Positions 53,910-63,032 of a DNA stretch of 64,000 nucleotides are shown in pieces. Under the pieces are notes generated by a model, which worked only from the letters and a program-made list of their open reading frames with translations, made no database searches and was not told the DNA's origin. This DNA comes from Buchnera aphidicola (Kurisakia onigurumii). Lineage in GTDB: Bacteria > Pseudomonadota > Gammaproteobacteria > Enterobacterales > Enterobacteriaceae. Position numbers and translations under genes: made by a program. Numbering within the stretch: the first letter of the stretch is position 1; each line of letters starts with the position of its first letter. The DNA is taken from NCBI RefSeq assembly GCF_039394605.1, contig NZ_CP135033.1:124001-188000 (forward strand), written 5' to 3'.

Positions 53910-55116
53910 AATAAAATCATTTCCTAATCTTAGTTTAAAAAAATTGGTATAAATTCAATTAAAAATTTTTATGATTTTTATAAAATATTGTTAATTTTTT
54001 TTATATGTTTTATTATTAGTTCATAAATTGAAAATTTTATAAAAAATATTTAATAATATAAATTATTTTTATAAATATATATTTATTTAAATATAAAAAA
54101 ATAAGTTAATAATTATTAAAAATAAATAAAAAATAATTAAAAATATTTTTATATAATACTATTTTTTTATATTTTTAAGATATATTACCCTATAAAAAGA
54201 GTAAAGGATTATTATAATGACATTATATTTGATTTATATTTAATAGAGTTTGAAATTTATTTTTTTTTATAAATTATTTTTTATAAAAATTTTATTAAAA
54301 TATATTTTATTTATATGTAATTTATTCGGTCTAATTATTAATATCAACTCTTTTTTTTTTAAATAATAAAAACATAAATTATTTATATTTTATTCGTTAA
54401 TAATAAAAATTATTATTTTTCTGTTATATTATTTTTTTAATAATTTAATTTTAATCATATTTTTCAGATAAATTAATTACTTATAATTTATAAAGATATT
54501 AATTTTGAAATATATTTTTTACATTTTTAATGTGAATTTTATTTATTTTACAAAAAAGTAATATTTAAATATAGAATGTATTTAAAAAATTATATTTTTA
54601 TTTTAAAAATTTTGATTTTATATAATTTTTAATTAATTAGAGTTAACGAGTATAATAAAAAAAATAAAAAATTTTTCATAATAAAAACTTTTTATAAATT
54701 ATTTATTGAAAAAAATATAAAGTATGAAAATATGTAAATATTACTTAAATAATATATTTTTTTATAAAAATATAATAATAAAGTATAAAAATTTAATTTA
54801 TAAAATATTTTTTATATTAATAATTTAGTTTTTAGTTTTATTAATAATAAATTTATTTTATTTAAAAAATGTTTATTTTAACAAGAATTAAAATTATTTA
54901 AATCAGTTATAGAATAATTTTATAAATTATTTTAAATCAGTTATAGAATAATTTTATAAATTATTTTTGATATAACTTTCTTATGTTCAATTGTTTAATT
55001 TTATAAATTATACAAAACAAAAAATTTTATTAATTAATTTGAATGATAATTCATTATAAAGAATTTTATGTTGTATATATTATTAATTTTAAATTTTTAT
55101 CAATTTTTATAAAAAT
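53910..55116. other. 1.2-kb gene-free stretch between thrA and truA
   Basis: The longest void in the window, extremely A+T-rich and without a usable frame on either strand. From memory of Buchnera gene order, hpt, panC, panB and dksA occupied this interval in less reduced strains; no motif of any of them can be read. It contains a perfect 34-bp tandem duplication (54900-54967) and a short SD-preceded frame at 54217-54243 (MTLYLIYI), which is probably meaningless. No RNA gene is recognised. Confidence 0.7.
54900..54967. repeat. Perfect 34-bp tandem duplication
   Basis: Two identical 34-bp units lie head to tail at 54900-54933 and 54934-54967, each starting aaatcagttatagaataa and ending ataaattatttt. 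A 9-bp partial match (aaattattt, 54891-54899) precedes the first copy. They lie in the gene-free stretch 150 bp before truA. Confidence 0.97.
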
Positions 55117-55908
55117 ATGAAATTTGCATTAGGTATAGAATATAACGGATCATATTATCATGGATGGCAAACTCAAAATAATATTCCTACAGTACAAGAA
55201 AAATTAGAATCTGCTTTATCAAAAATTGCTTCACATCAAATTCATGTAATTTGTGCAGGAAGAACAGATTCTGGAGTACATAGTATTGGACAAGTAGTAC
55301 ATTTTAATACTACTGCTAAAAGAAAACTTACAGCATGGACATTAGGGGTAAATTCATATTTACCAAAAGATATATCAGTTATTTGGGCGAAACAGGTTCC
55401 AGATTATTTTCATGCTAGATTCAGTGCTTTATCTAGGTCCTATAGGTATGTTATTTATAACAATCATATTAGACCTGCTATTGGTTTTTCAGAAGTATGT
55501 CATTTTTATAAAAAAAATATTGATGTTAAAAAAATGCATAAATCTGCTATCCTCCTATTAGGAGAACATGATTTCAGTTCTTTTCGAGCTAAAAATTGTC
55601 AATCTAATACCCCTATTCGGAATATATTTTATATAAATGTATTTCGAATTCATGATTGGGTAATACTAGATATTGAAGCAAATTCGTTTTTATACCATAT
55701 GGTTAGGAATATTATTGGTTCTCTTGTTGAAATTGGTATTAATAATCAACAAGAAAACTGGATTTCATTTTTACTAGAAAAAAAAAATCGATCATTTGCA
55801 GGACCTACATTACAATCATCAGGTTTATGTTTAACTGCAGTTCGATATCCAAAAGAATTAGGATTAAATTTAAATAAAAAGTTTATTTTTTCAAGAAAAC
55901 ATATTTAA
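55117..55908 (+). CDS. truA: tRNA pseudouridine synthase A (positions 38-40)
   Basis: Makes pseudouridine at positions 38-40 of the tRNA anticodon stem. It has 263 residues (270 in E. coli). The catalytic Asp51 lies in [18 protein letters not shown]; the N-terminus [16 protein letters not shown] and [19 protein letters not shown] are family blocks. No obvious ribosome binding site precedes the ATG. mrcB, usually between truA and secA in larger Buchnera genomes, is absent (254-bp gap). Confidence 0.96.
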   Translation: MKFALGIEYNGSYYHGWQTQNNIPTVQEKLESALSKIASHQIHVICAGRTDSGVHSIGQVVHFNTTAKRKLTAWTLGVNSYLPKDISVIWAKQVPDYFHARFSALSRSYRYVIYNNHIRPAIGFSEVCHFYKKNIDVKKMHKSAILLLGEHDFSSFRAKNCQSNTPIRNIFYINVFRIHDWVILDIEANSFLYHMVRNIIGSLVEIGINNQQENWISFLLEKKNRSFAGPTLQSSGLCLTAVRYPKELGLNLNKKFIFSRKHI

Positions 55909-56162
55909 ATTTTTATATAAAATATAAATAATTTTTTTACATATTATAGAAATTAATTTCACAAAATATTTTTTTAATATTATTTTATAATAAAATTATT
56001 CATATATTTTTAATTATTAAATTATAATTACTGTCATTGTAAGAAAAATTGTTAAATATTTATAAAATAAAATTTTTAATAATTATATTATATAATTAAT
56101 TGTTTAAAATATTTATTTTAAAATAAATTAATAATTTTTAATTCAATTTTTGAGAATACTAT

Positions 56163-58667
56163 ATGTTAATACATTGGTGCAAAAAAAAAATTATTTCTTC
56201 AAATAAATACATATTAGAAAAAGCTAAAAAACAAGTTAAAAAAATTAATTCAATGGAATCTGTATTGGAAAAATTAAGTGATATACAATTAATAAAACAA
56301 ACAGAAAAATTTAAATTGTTAATTAAAAACGGTAATTCTTTAGAATCAATATTGCCTGAAGCTTTTGCAACTGTACGAGAAGCTAGTAAAAGAGTTTTTG
56401 GAATGAGACATTTTGATGTACAGTTATTAGGTGGAATTATTTTACATTATAATTGTATAGCAGAAATGAAAACAGGAGAAGGAAAAACATTAACTTCTAC
56501 ATTACCAGTATATTTAAATTCTTTAAGTGGTAAAGGAGTTCATGTAGTTACTATGAATGATTATTTATCTGCAAGAGATGTTAAAACAAATAAACCATTA
56601 TTTGAGTTTTTGGGTTTAACAGTAGGGTTAAATTTATCAAATATATCTTCTAATTCAAAGCGAAAAGCATATTTTTCAGATATTACGTATGGAACTAATA
56701 ATGAATTTGGTTTTGATTATCTTCGGGATAATATGGTTTTGTCCAAAAAAAATTTTGTACAGAGAAAATTAAATTATGCATTAATTGATGAGGTTGATTC
56801 AATATTAATTGATGAAGCACGTACACCATTAGTTATTTCTGGAGATATTGAAAATAAATCAGATTTATATTTAAAAATTAATAATATAATTTTTGATTTA
56901 GTACAAAAAATTAAAAAAAAATGTAAAAAAAAATATTATTTTGTTATAGATGAAAAACAAAAACAAATATATTTAACCGAAAAAGGATTAAATATAATTG
57001 AAAAATTATTGCTCGATAAAAAATTATTGAAAAAAAATGAATCTTTATATTCTTTAAATAATATAATTCTACTATATCATAGTATATTATCTTTACGTGC
57101 ACATATTTTATTTTTTAAAAATATAGATTACATTATTAATGAAAAGAAAGAAATTTTGATTATTGATGAACATACTGGTCGTTCCATGGTTGGCAGAAAG
57201 TGGTCTGATGGATTACATCAAGCTATAGAAGCTAAGGAAAGAGTAAAAATTCATAATGAAAGTCAAACTTTAGCTACTACTACATTTCAAAATTATTTTA
57301 GATTATATTCTAAATTATCAGGTATGACAGGTACTGCTGTAACTGAATCATTTGAATTTAAATCTATTTATAATTTAGATACTGTAAAAATACCAACTAA
57401 TAAACCAATGATTCGTAAAGATTTAACTGATTTAGTATATTTAACAGAAAAGGATAAAATTGCAGCTATAATTCAAGATATTCAATATCGTATAAAAAAA
57501 AAACAACCTGTATTAGTTGGTACAATATCTATTGCAAATTCGGAAATTATTTCTCAAAAATTATCTTCTATCGGTATTAAACATAATGTTTTAAATGCTA
57601 AATTTCATTCGCAAGAAGCAAAAATTATTTCGGATGCTGGAAAACCAGGTTCAGTAACTATTGCAACTAATATGGCAGGAAGAGGAACAGATATTGTTTT
57701 AGGAGGTAGTTTTTCAAAATATAAAAGTATACAAAATAATTGTAATACGGATGTAAATAGTTTGTATTTAAAAAAAAAATGGGAAAAAAATAATAATTTA
57801 GTTATATCTTCTGGAGGATTACATATTATCGGGACGGAAAGACATGAATCTAGAAGGATAGATAATCAGTTAAGAGGTAGATCGGGAAGACAAGGAGATC
57901 CAGGATCTTCAAGATTTTATTTATCTTTAGATGATTCATTAATGCGTATTTTTGCACCTAATGGAATAAAAAGTATTTTAAAAAAGTTTGGAATGAAAAA
58001 TAAAGATTCTATTGAACATCCTTGGGTTAATAATGTTATAGAAAATGCTCAACGTTCAGTAGAAAATCGTAATTTTGAAATCAGAAAACAGTTACTCGAA
58101 TATGATGATGTAATTGATAAGCAGAGATTTGTCATATATCAACAAAGAAAATTTTTATTGTATAATAAAAATATTAGTTATGTAATAAAAAATATTGCTA
58201 AAGATGTTTTTGAATATAATATTCAAAAATATACAAATAAAAAATATAATAAAAACTATAATATTATAAGATACATACAAAGACGATTTGAAATTGATTT
58301 CAATATAAAAATTAATATTGTATATGTAAATAGTGCAAATAAAAAAAATTTTGAAAAAAAAATTATTGATTTAATATACAATATATTTATTAAGTCATAT
58401 TGTATAAAAAGAAGAAAAATAGGAAAAAAATTTATGGAAAAGATTGAAAAGTCAATAATGATAAATAAATTAGATTTTTTTTGGAGAGATCATTTAGATT
58501 CTATGGATTATTTGCGACAAGGTATACATTTAAGATGTTATGCTCAAAAAAATCCGAAACAAGAATATCAAAATGAATCTTTTAAAATGTTTATATCTAT
58601 GATTACGTGTTTAAAAAATGAATTTATAAAAAAATTATGTTTTTTTATTTTTAAAAATGAATATTAA
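56163..58667 (+). CDS. secA: Protein translocase subunit SecA, lacking the C-terminal zinc tail
   Basis: The ATPase motor that drives preproteins through SecYEG. It has 834 residues (901 in E. coli). Walker A is EMKTGEGKTLTS with Lys108, Walker B is LIDEVDSILIDEARTPL, and the second helicase domain shows TNMAGRGTDIVLGG and DNQLRGRSGRQGDPGSSRFYLSLDD. The protein ends soon after DSMDYLRQGIHLRCYAQKNP, the normal end of the scaffold/wing core. The C-terminal linker and the Cys-rich zinc motif that contacts SecB and lipid are missing. Confidence 0.97.
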   Translation: MLIHWCKKKIISSNKYILEKAKKQVKKINSMESVLEKLSDIQLIKQTEKFKLLIKNGNSLESILPEAFATVREASKRVFGMRHFDVQLLGGIILHYNCIAEMKTGEGKTLTSTLPVYLNSLSGKGVHVVTMNDYLSARDVKTNKPLFEFLGLTVGLNLSNISSNSKRKAYFSDITYGTNNEFGFDYLRDNMVLSKKNFVQRKLNYALIDEVDSILIDEARTPLVISGDIENKSDLYLKINNIIFDLVQKIKKKCKKKYYFVIDEKQKQIYLTEKGLNIIEKLLLDKKLLKKNESLYSLNNIILLYHSILSLRAHILFFKNIDYIINEKKEILIIDEHTGRSMVGRKWSDGLHQAIEAKERVKIHNESQTLATTTFQNYFRLYSKLSGMTGTAVTESFEFKSIYNLDTVKIPTNKPMIRKDLTDLVYLTEKDKIAAIIQDIQYRIKKKQPVLVGTISIANSEIISQKLSSIGIKHNVLNAKFHSQEAKIISDAGKPGSVTIATNMAGRGTDIVLGGSFSKYKSIQNNCNTDVNSLYLKKKWEKNNNLVISSGGLHIIGTERHESRRIDNQLRGRSGRQGDPGSSRFYLSLDDSLMRIFAPNGIKSILKKFGMKNKDSIEHPWVNNVIENAQRSVENRNFEIRKQLLEYDDVIDKQRFVIYQQRKFLLYNKNISYVIKNIAKDVFEYNIQKYTNKKYNKNYNIIRYIQRRFEIDFNIKINIVYVNSANKKNFEKKIIDLIYNIFIKSYCIKRRKIGKKFMEKIEKSIMINKLDFFWRDHLDSMDYLRQGIHLRCYAQKNPKQEYQNESFKMFISMITCLKNEFIKKLCFFIFKNEY

Positions 58668-59042
58668 ATACATATTTGTAATATCTAAAAATTTTTGTAT
58701 ATAAATGACATAATTTATTTAAATATTTTTTAAATAATTTTTATTAAAAAATAATTTTTATTAAAATATATATATGAATTTTTATTTAAATATTTTTTAA
58801 TGCAAATTAATTTTTAATATATATATATTTTATTAAGTTTTTTTTAAAAAAATTTTTTATTATAAAAACTAAAAATTTTTTAATATTGTTAAAAATACAG
58901 GTATTAATTAAATCAATTATTCTAGAAAAATAAAATTAATATAAATATTTAAAATATTACATGGTTATTTAACCTATATGAAAAAATTTTTATTTTAAAT
59001 AAAATTTTAGATAATAAACAAATTATATAAGGTATTTTTTTG
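58668..59042. other. Gene-free spacer between secA and aceE with local repeats
   Basis: About 375 bp with no gene. It holds a perfect 17-bp tandem duplication (58733-58766) and a 20-bp direct repeat (58714-58733 and 58781-58800). In E. coli mutT, guaC and pdhR lie between secA and aceE; no trace is readable. There is no PdhR regulator gene in the window. Confidence 0.65.
58714..58800. repeat. 20-bp direct repeats flanking a 17-bp tandem duplication
   Basis: The 20-bp sequence tttatttaaatattttttaa occurs at 58714-58733 and again at 58781-58800. Between them aataatttttattaaaa is tandemly duplicated (58733-58749 and 58750-58766). All copies are exact. The sequences are simple A/T strings, so independent chance matches are more likely than usual, but exact adjacency favours duplication. 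Confidence 0.85.
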
Positions 59043-61709
59043 ATGTTAAATGAATTAAATGTAGACATAGATAGTATAGAAACACAAGAATGGATAGATT
59101 CTATTCAATATATCATTGAAAAAGAAGGTCATAATAGAACAAAATTTATTTTAAAAAAAATAATTGAATATACTAATAATCAAGGAATAAATGTTTTATG
59201 TAATAAAAAAAAACAAAATTATATAAATACTATTTCTTGGGACCAAGAAATAGAATATCCAGGAAATATTAGTATTGAAAAAAAAATTTGTTCAGCAGTT
59301 CGTTGGAATGCTTTAATAATGGTATTAAGAGCTTCTAAAAAGAATTTAGAATTAGGAGGTCATTTATCTTCTTTTCAATCTTCTGCAATATTATATGAAG
59401 TTTTTTTTAATCATTTTTTCGTAGCTTTTAATAAAAAAAATAAAGGTGATTTAATATATTTTCAAGGACATATTTCTCCAGGGATTTATTCTCGTGCTTT
59501 TATAGAAAGACGTTTTAATGAAAGTCATTTAAATAATTTTAGACAAGAAGTGAATAATTTAGGTTTATCTTCATATCCTCACCCAAAACTAATGCCTCAC
59601 TTTTGGCAATTTCCTACTGTTTCTATGGGATTAAGTTCTTTATGTGCGATTTATCAAGCAAAATTTTTAAAATATCTACATAATAGAGGATTACAAAATA
59701 CAAAAAATAGAATAGTTTATGCATTTTTAGGAGATGGTGAAATGGATGAACCAGAATCTAAAGGTGCAATATCAATTGCCGCAAGACATAAATTGGATAA
59801 CTTGATTTTTATCATTAATTGTAATTTACAAAGTTTAGATGGCCCTGTAAATGGAAACAGTAAAATTATTCATAATTTAGAAAATATTTTTTCAGGTTCT
59901 GGCTGGCATGTAATAAAAGTTATTTGGGGCGGTAAATGGGATAATTTATTAAAAAAAGATTCTAGTGGAAAATTAATTAAGTTAATGAACGAAACATTAG
60001 ATGGAGATTATCAAAATTTTACTACTAAAGATGGTGCTTATATAAGGAAAAATTTTTTCGGAAAATATCCGGAAACATTAAAATTAGTAGAAGATTTAAC
60101 AGATCAAGAAATATGGAATTTAAATAAAGGTGGTCATGATTTTAAAAAAGTTTTTTCGGCTGTACATCAAGCAATTAATATATTACATAAACCTGTAGTA
60201 ATTTTAGCACATACTACTAAAGGTTATGGGATGGGAAAAGTTGCAGAAGGAAAAAATATTGCTCATCAAATTAAGAATATTAGTATTGATGATTTGTATT
60301 ATATTAAAAATAGATTAAAAATTCCAATACAAGATAAAGAGATTGAATCTCTTCCTTATTTTCAGTTTTCTAAAGAAAGTAGAGAATATAAATATATTAT
60401 TCAGCAGAGAAAAAAATTAGGAGGTTACGTTCCTACTAGAATAACTAAATTTACAGAACCATTAAAAATACCATCATTACAAGATTTTTCATCATTATTT
60501 TCAGAACAAAAAAAAGAAATTTCTACAACTATTGCTTTTGTTCGTATTTTAAATATTTTATTACGTAATGATGATATTAAAAACAGAATTGTTCCAATTA
60601 TTGCAGATGAAGCTCGTACTTTTGGAATGGAAGGTTTATTTAGAAAAATAGGAATTTATAATCCTCAAGGTCAACAGTATGTTTCTCATGATGCAGACGA
60701 AATCATTCAATATAAAGAAGATTGCAAAGGACAAATTTTACAAGAAGGAATTAGTGAATTAGGAGCTATTTCTTCATGGATCGCTGCCGCTACATCATAC
60801 AGCAGTAACAATTTTCCAATGATTCCATTTTATATATTTTATTCTATGTTTGGTTTTCAGAGAATTGGAGATATGTTATGGGCTGCTGGGGATCAACAGG
60901 CAAGAGGATTTTTAATAGGAGCAACGTCAGGACGTACTAATTTGAATGGAGAAGGTTTACAACATGAAGATGGACATAGTCATATACTTTCTTTAACTGT
61001 TCCTAATTGTATTTCATATGATCCTGCATTTTCTTATGAAGTAGCAGTAATCATTCAAAATGGTTTAAAACGTATGTATGGTAAATATCAGGAAAATATT
61101 TATTATTATATAACTACGATTAATGAAAATTATTATATGAAAAAAATGCCTTTTGGAATAGAAAAAGGAATAATAAAAGGAATATATTTGCTAAAAAAGA
61201 TAACAGGAAGAAAAAAAATAACTGTTCAGTTATTGGGATCTGGATCAACATTACAAAGTATATTGAAAGCTGCACGATACTTAGACAATACATATGGTAT
61301 TGGTTCTGATATTTATAGTGTTACTTCATTTACAGAATTAGCAAGAGAAGGACAGGATTGCGATCGATGGAATTTATTACATCCATACGAAAAAAATAGG
61401 ATTCCTTATATTACTCAAATAATTAATTCTTTTCCTACTGTTGCTGTTACAGATTATATGAAATTGTATGCAGAACAAATACGGAAATATATTCCAATAC
61501 ATTTTTATGAAGTATTAGGAACCGATGGATTTGGACGTTCAGATAGTCGAGAAAATTTAAGAAAACATTTTGAAATACATACTGATTATATTATTATTAC
61601 TGCTTTAAGAGTATTATATCAATATGGAAATATAAATAAGGAAATAATTCATAATGCAATAAAAAAATTTAATATTAACTCAGAAAAAATTAGTCCCAGA
61701 ACATCTTAA
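59043..61709 (+). CDS. aceE: Pyruvate dehydrogenase E1 component (homodimeric)
   Basis: The thiamine-diphosphate-dependent component that decarboxylates pyruvate and acetylates the lipoyl group of AceF. From the ATG at 59043 it has 888 residues (887 in E. coli); a TTG directly upstream is also in frame, but the AAGG ribosome binding site about 10 bases before the ATG favours the ATG. Motifs: FLGDGEMDEPESKGAISIA (ThDP/Mg2+ binding), AEGKNIAHQIKN (mobile loop), ADEARTFGMEGLFR and GEGLQHEDGHSHI (catalytic His). Conserved to the end (TDGFGRSDSRENLRKHF). aceF follows at 12 bp. Confidence 0.97.
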   Translation: MLNELNVDIDSIETQEWIDSIQYIIEKEGHNRTKFILKKIIEYTNNQGINVLCNKKKQNYINTISWDQEIEYPGNISIEKKICSAVRWNALIMVLRASKKNLELGGHLSSFQSSAILYEVFFNHFFVAFNKKNKGDLIYFQGHISPGIYSRAFIERRFNESHLNNFRQEVNNLGLSSYPHPKLMPHFWQFPTVSMGLSSLCAIYQAKFLKYLHNRGLQNTKNRIVYAFLGDGEMDEPESKGAISIAARHKLDNLIFIINCNLQSLDGPVNGNSKIIHNLENIFSGSGWHVIKVIWGGKWDNLLKKDSSGKLIKLMNETLDGDYQNFTTKDGAYIRKNFFGKYPETLKLVEDLTDQEIWNLNKGGHDFKKVFSAVHQAINILHKPVVILAHTTKGYGMGKVAEGKNIAHQIKNISIDDLYYIKNRLKIPIQDKEIESLPYFQFSKESREYKYIIQQRKKLGGYVPTRITKFTEPLKIPSLQDFSSLFSEQKKEISTTIAFVRILNILLRNDDIKNRIVPIIADEARTFGMEGLFRKIGIYNPQGQQYVSHDADEIIQYKEDCKGQILQEGISELGAISSWIAAATSYSSNNFPMIPFYIFYSMFGFQRIGDMLWAAGDQQARGFLIGATSGRTNLNGEGLQHEDGHSHILSLTVPNCISYDPAFSYEVAVIIQNGLKRMYGKYQENIYYYITTINENYYMKKMPFGIEKGIIKGIYLLKKITGRKKITVQLLGSGSTLQSILKAARYLDNTYGIGSDIYSVTSFTELAREGQDCDRWNLLHPYEKNRIPYITQIINSFPTVAVTDYMKLYAEQIRKYIPIHFYEVLGTDGFGRSDSRENLRKHFEIHTDYIIITALRVLYQYGNINKEIIHNAIKKFNINSEKISPRTS

Positions 61710-61721
61710 AAGGTATAAAAA

Positions 61722-62939
61722 ATGGATGTAATAGTAAAAATACCCGATATAGGTATAGAAGAAGTAGAAGTAATGGAAATTTTAGTTCAAGAGGGCACAA
61801 AAATAAAAAAAAATGAAGGTATAATTACTGTAGAAGGAAAAAAAGCTTCTATGGAAATACCTTCAGAATTAGATGGAATTGTAAAAAAAATATTTGTAAA
61901 TATAGGAGATACGGTAAAAACAGGTACTAATATTGTTACTATAAAAAAAATTTCTAATGTTATAAAACAAAATAAAGATAACATTGTAATGAATAAATTC
62001 AACAATATTGGAATTCAAAATAACAACGTAAAAAAAAATAATTATGTTCATGCTTCTCCGTCAGTACGAAGAATATCACGTGAATTAGGAATTTCATTAA
62101 AAAATATTATAGGAAGTGGTCGAAGAGGTAGAATATTAACAGAAGATATTAAAAATTTTCATAATTTACATAATAATAATAGTAATGAATCAAAAAAAAA
62201 TAATTTTCAATTGACAGAAAATAACAAAAAAATAAATTTATATGAAGAAAATTTAAATTTTATTGATCTGAACAAGATACAAATAAATACATCGAAAAAT
62301 TTATGTAAAAATTGGAATAATATACCTCATGTTACACAATTTAACAAAATAGATATTACAGAAATAGAAAATTTTCGAATATCTATTAATAAAGATTTAT
62401 CTTTACACTGCAAAATAACTTTATTATCGTTTATAACAAAATCTGTATCTTTAGCATTGAAAAAATTTCCTAAATTTAATAGTCGTTTAGACGAGGAAAA
62501 AAATAGAATAGTTTTCAATAAATATGTTAACATAGGAATAGCAATAGATACTTCTTGCGGTTTATTGGTTCCTGTAATTAAAAATAGTGATAAAAAAAGT
62601 ATTTTAGAAATTGCAAAAGAAATTTTTTCTTTTTCTGAAAAAGCTAAACAAAATAAATTAACTATTTTAGATCTTCAAAATGGATCGTTTACGATTTCAA
62701 ATTTAGGTAGGTTGGGAGGAGATGGTTTTACTCCAATTATTAATGGATCAGAAGTCTCTATTCTGGGTATTTCTAATTCTAGAGTGCAACCTTTTTGGAA
62801 AAATAACAACTTTATCCCCCGTACTTTTTTACCAATTTCTTTAACATATGATCATAGAATTATAAACGGATTGGAATCTGCTAAATTTATGGATTATATA
62901 GGAAAAATATTATCTACTATGAAATTTTTAATTTTTTAA
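61722..62939 (+). CDS. aceF: Pyruvate dehydrogenase E2 component with a single lipoyl domain
   Basis: Transfers the acetyl group to CoA and forms the core of the complex. It has 405 residues against 630 in E. coli because only one lipoyl domain (residues 1-75, lipoyl Lys41 in EGKKASMEIPS) is present rather than three. The peripheral subunit-binding domain follows (about 105-140, SPSVRRISRELGISLKNIIG), then the acetyltransferase domain (from about 180: FTISNLGRLGGDGFTPIING). In the catalytic motif, normally DHRVIDG, the sequence is DHRIING: His378 is kept, but the aspartate is Asn382. Function is likely but this residue merits attention. Confidence 0.96.
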   Translation: MDVIVKIPDIGIEEVEVMEILVQEGTKIKKNEGIITVEGKKASMEIPSELDGIVKKIFVNIGDTVKTGTNIVTIKKISNVIKQNKDNIVMNKFNNIGIQNNNVKKNNYVHASPSVRRISRELGISLKNIIGSGRRGRILTEDIKNFHNLHNNNSNESKKNNFQLTENNKKINLYEENLNFIDLNKIQINTSKNLCKNWNNIPHVTQFNKIDITEIENFRISINKDLSLHCKITLLSFITKSVSLALKKFPKFNSRLDEEKNRIVFNKYVNIGIAIDTSCGLLVPVIKNSDKKSILEIAKEIFSFSEKAKQNKLTILDLQNGSFTISNLGRLGGDGFTPIINGSEVSILGISNSRVQPFWKNNNFIPRTFLPISLTYDHRIINGLESAKFMDYIGKILSTMKFLIF

Positions 62940-63032
62940 TTAAAAATTTATTTTAATTTTATTTACATTTTTATATAAATTTTAAAAATTTTATTTATTA
63001 AAAAATTTAGTATTTTAAGGAATTTTTATTAC

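Noticed and set aside
54217-54243. Tiny frame MTLYLIYI with an AAAGGA ribosome binding site in the thrA-truA void
   Set aside because: Only eight codons, no homology that I recognise, and such sites arise by chance in A+T-rich DNA. It could be the start of a decayed gene but nothing follows it.
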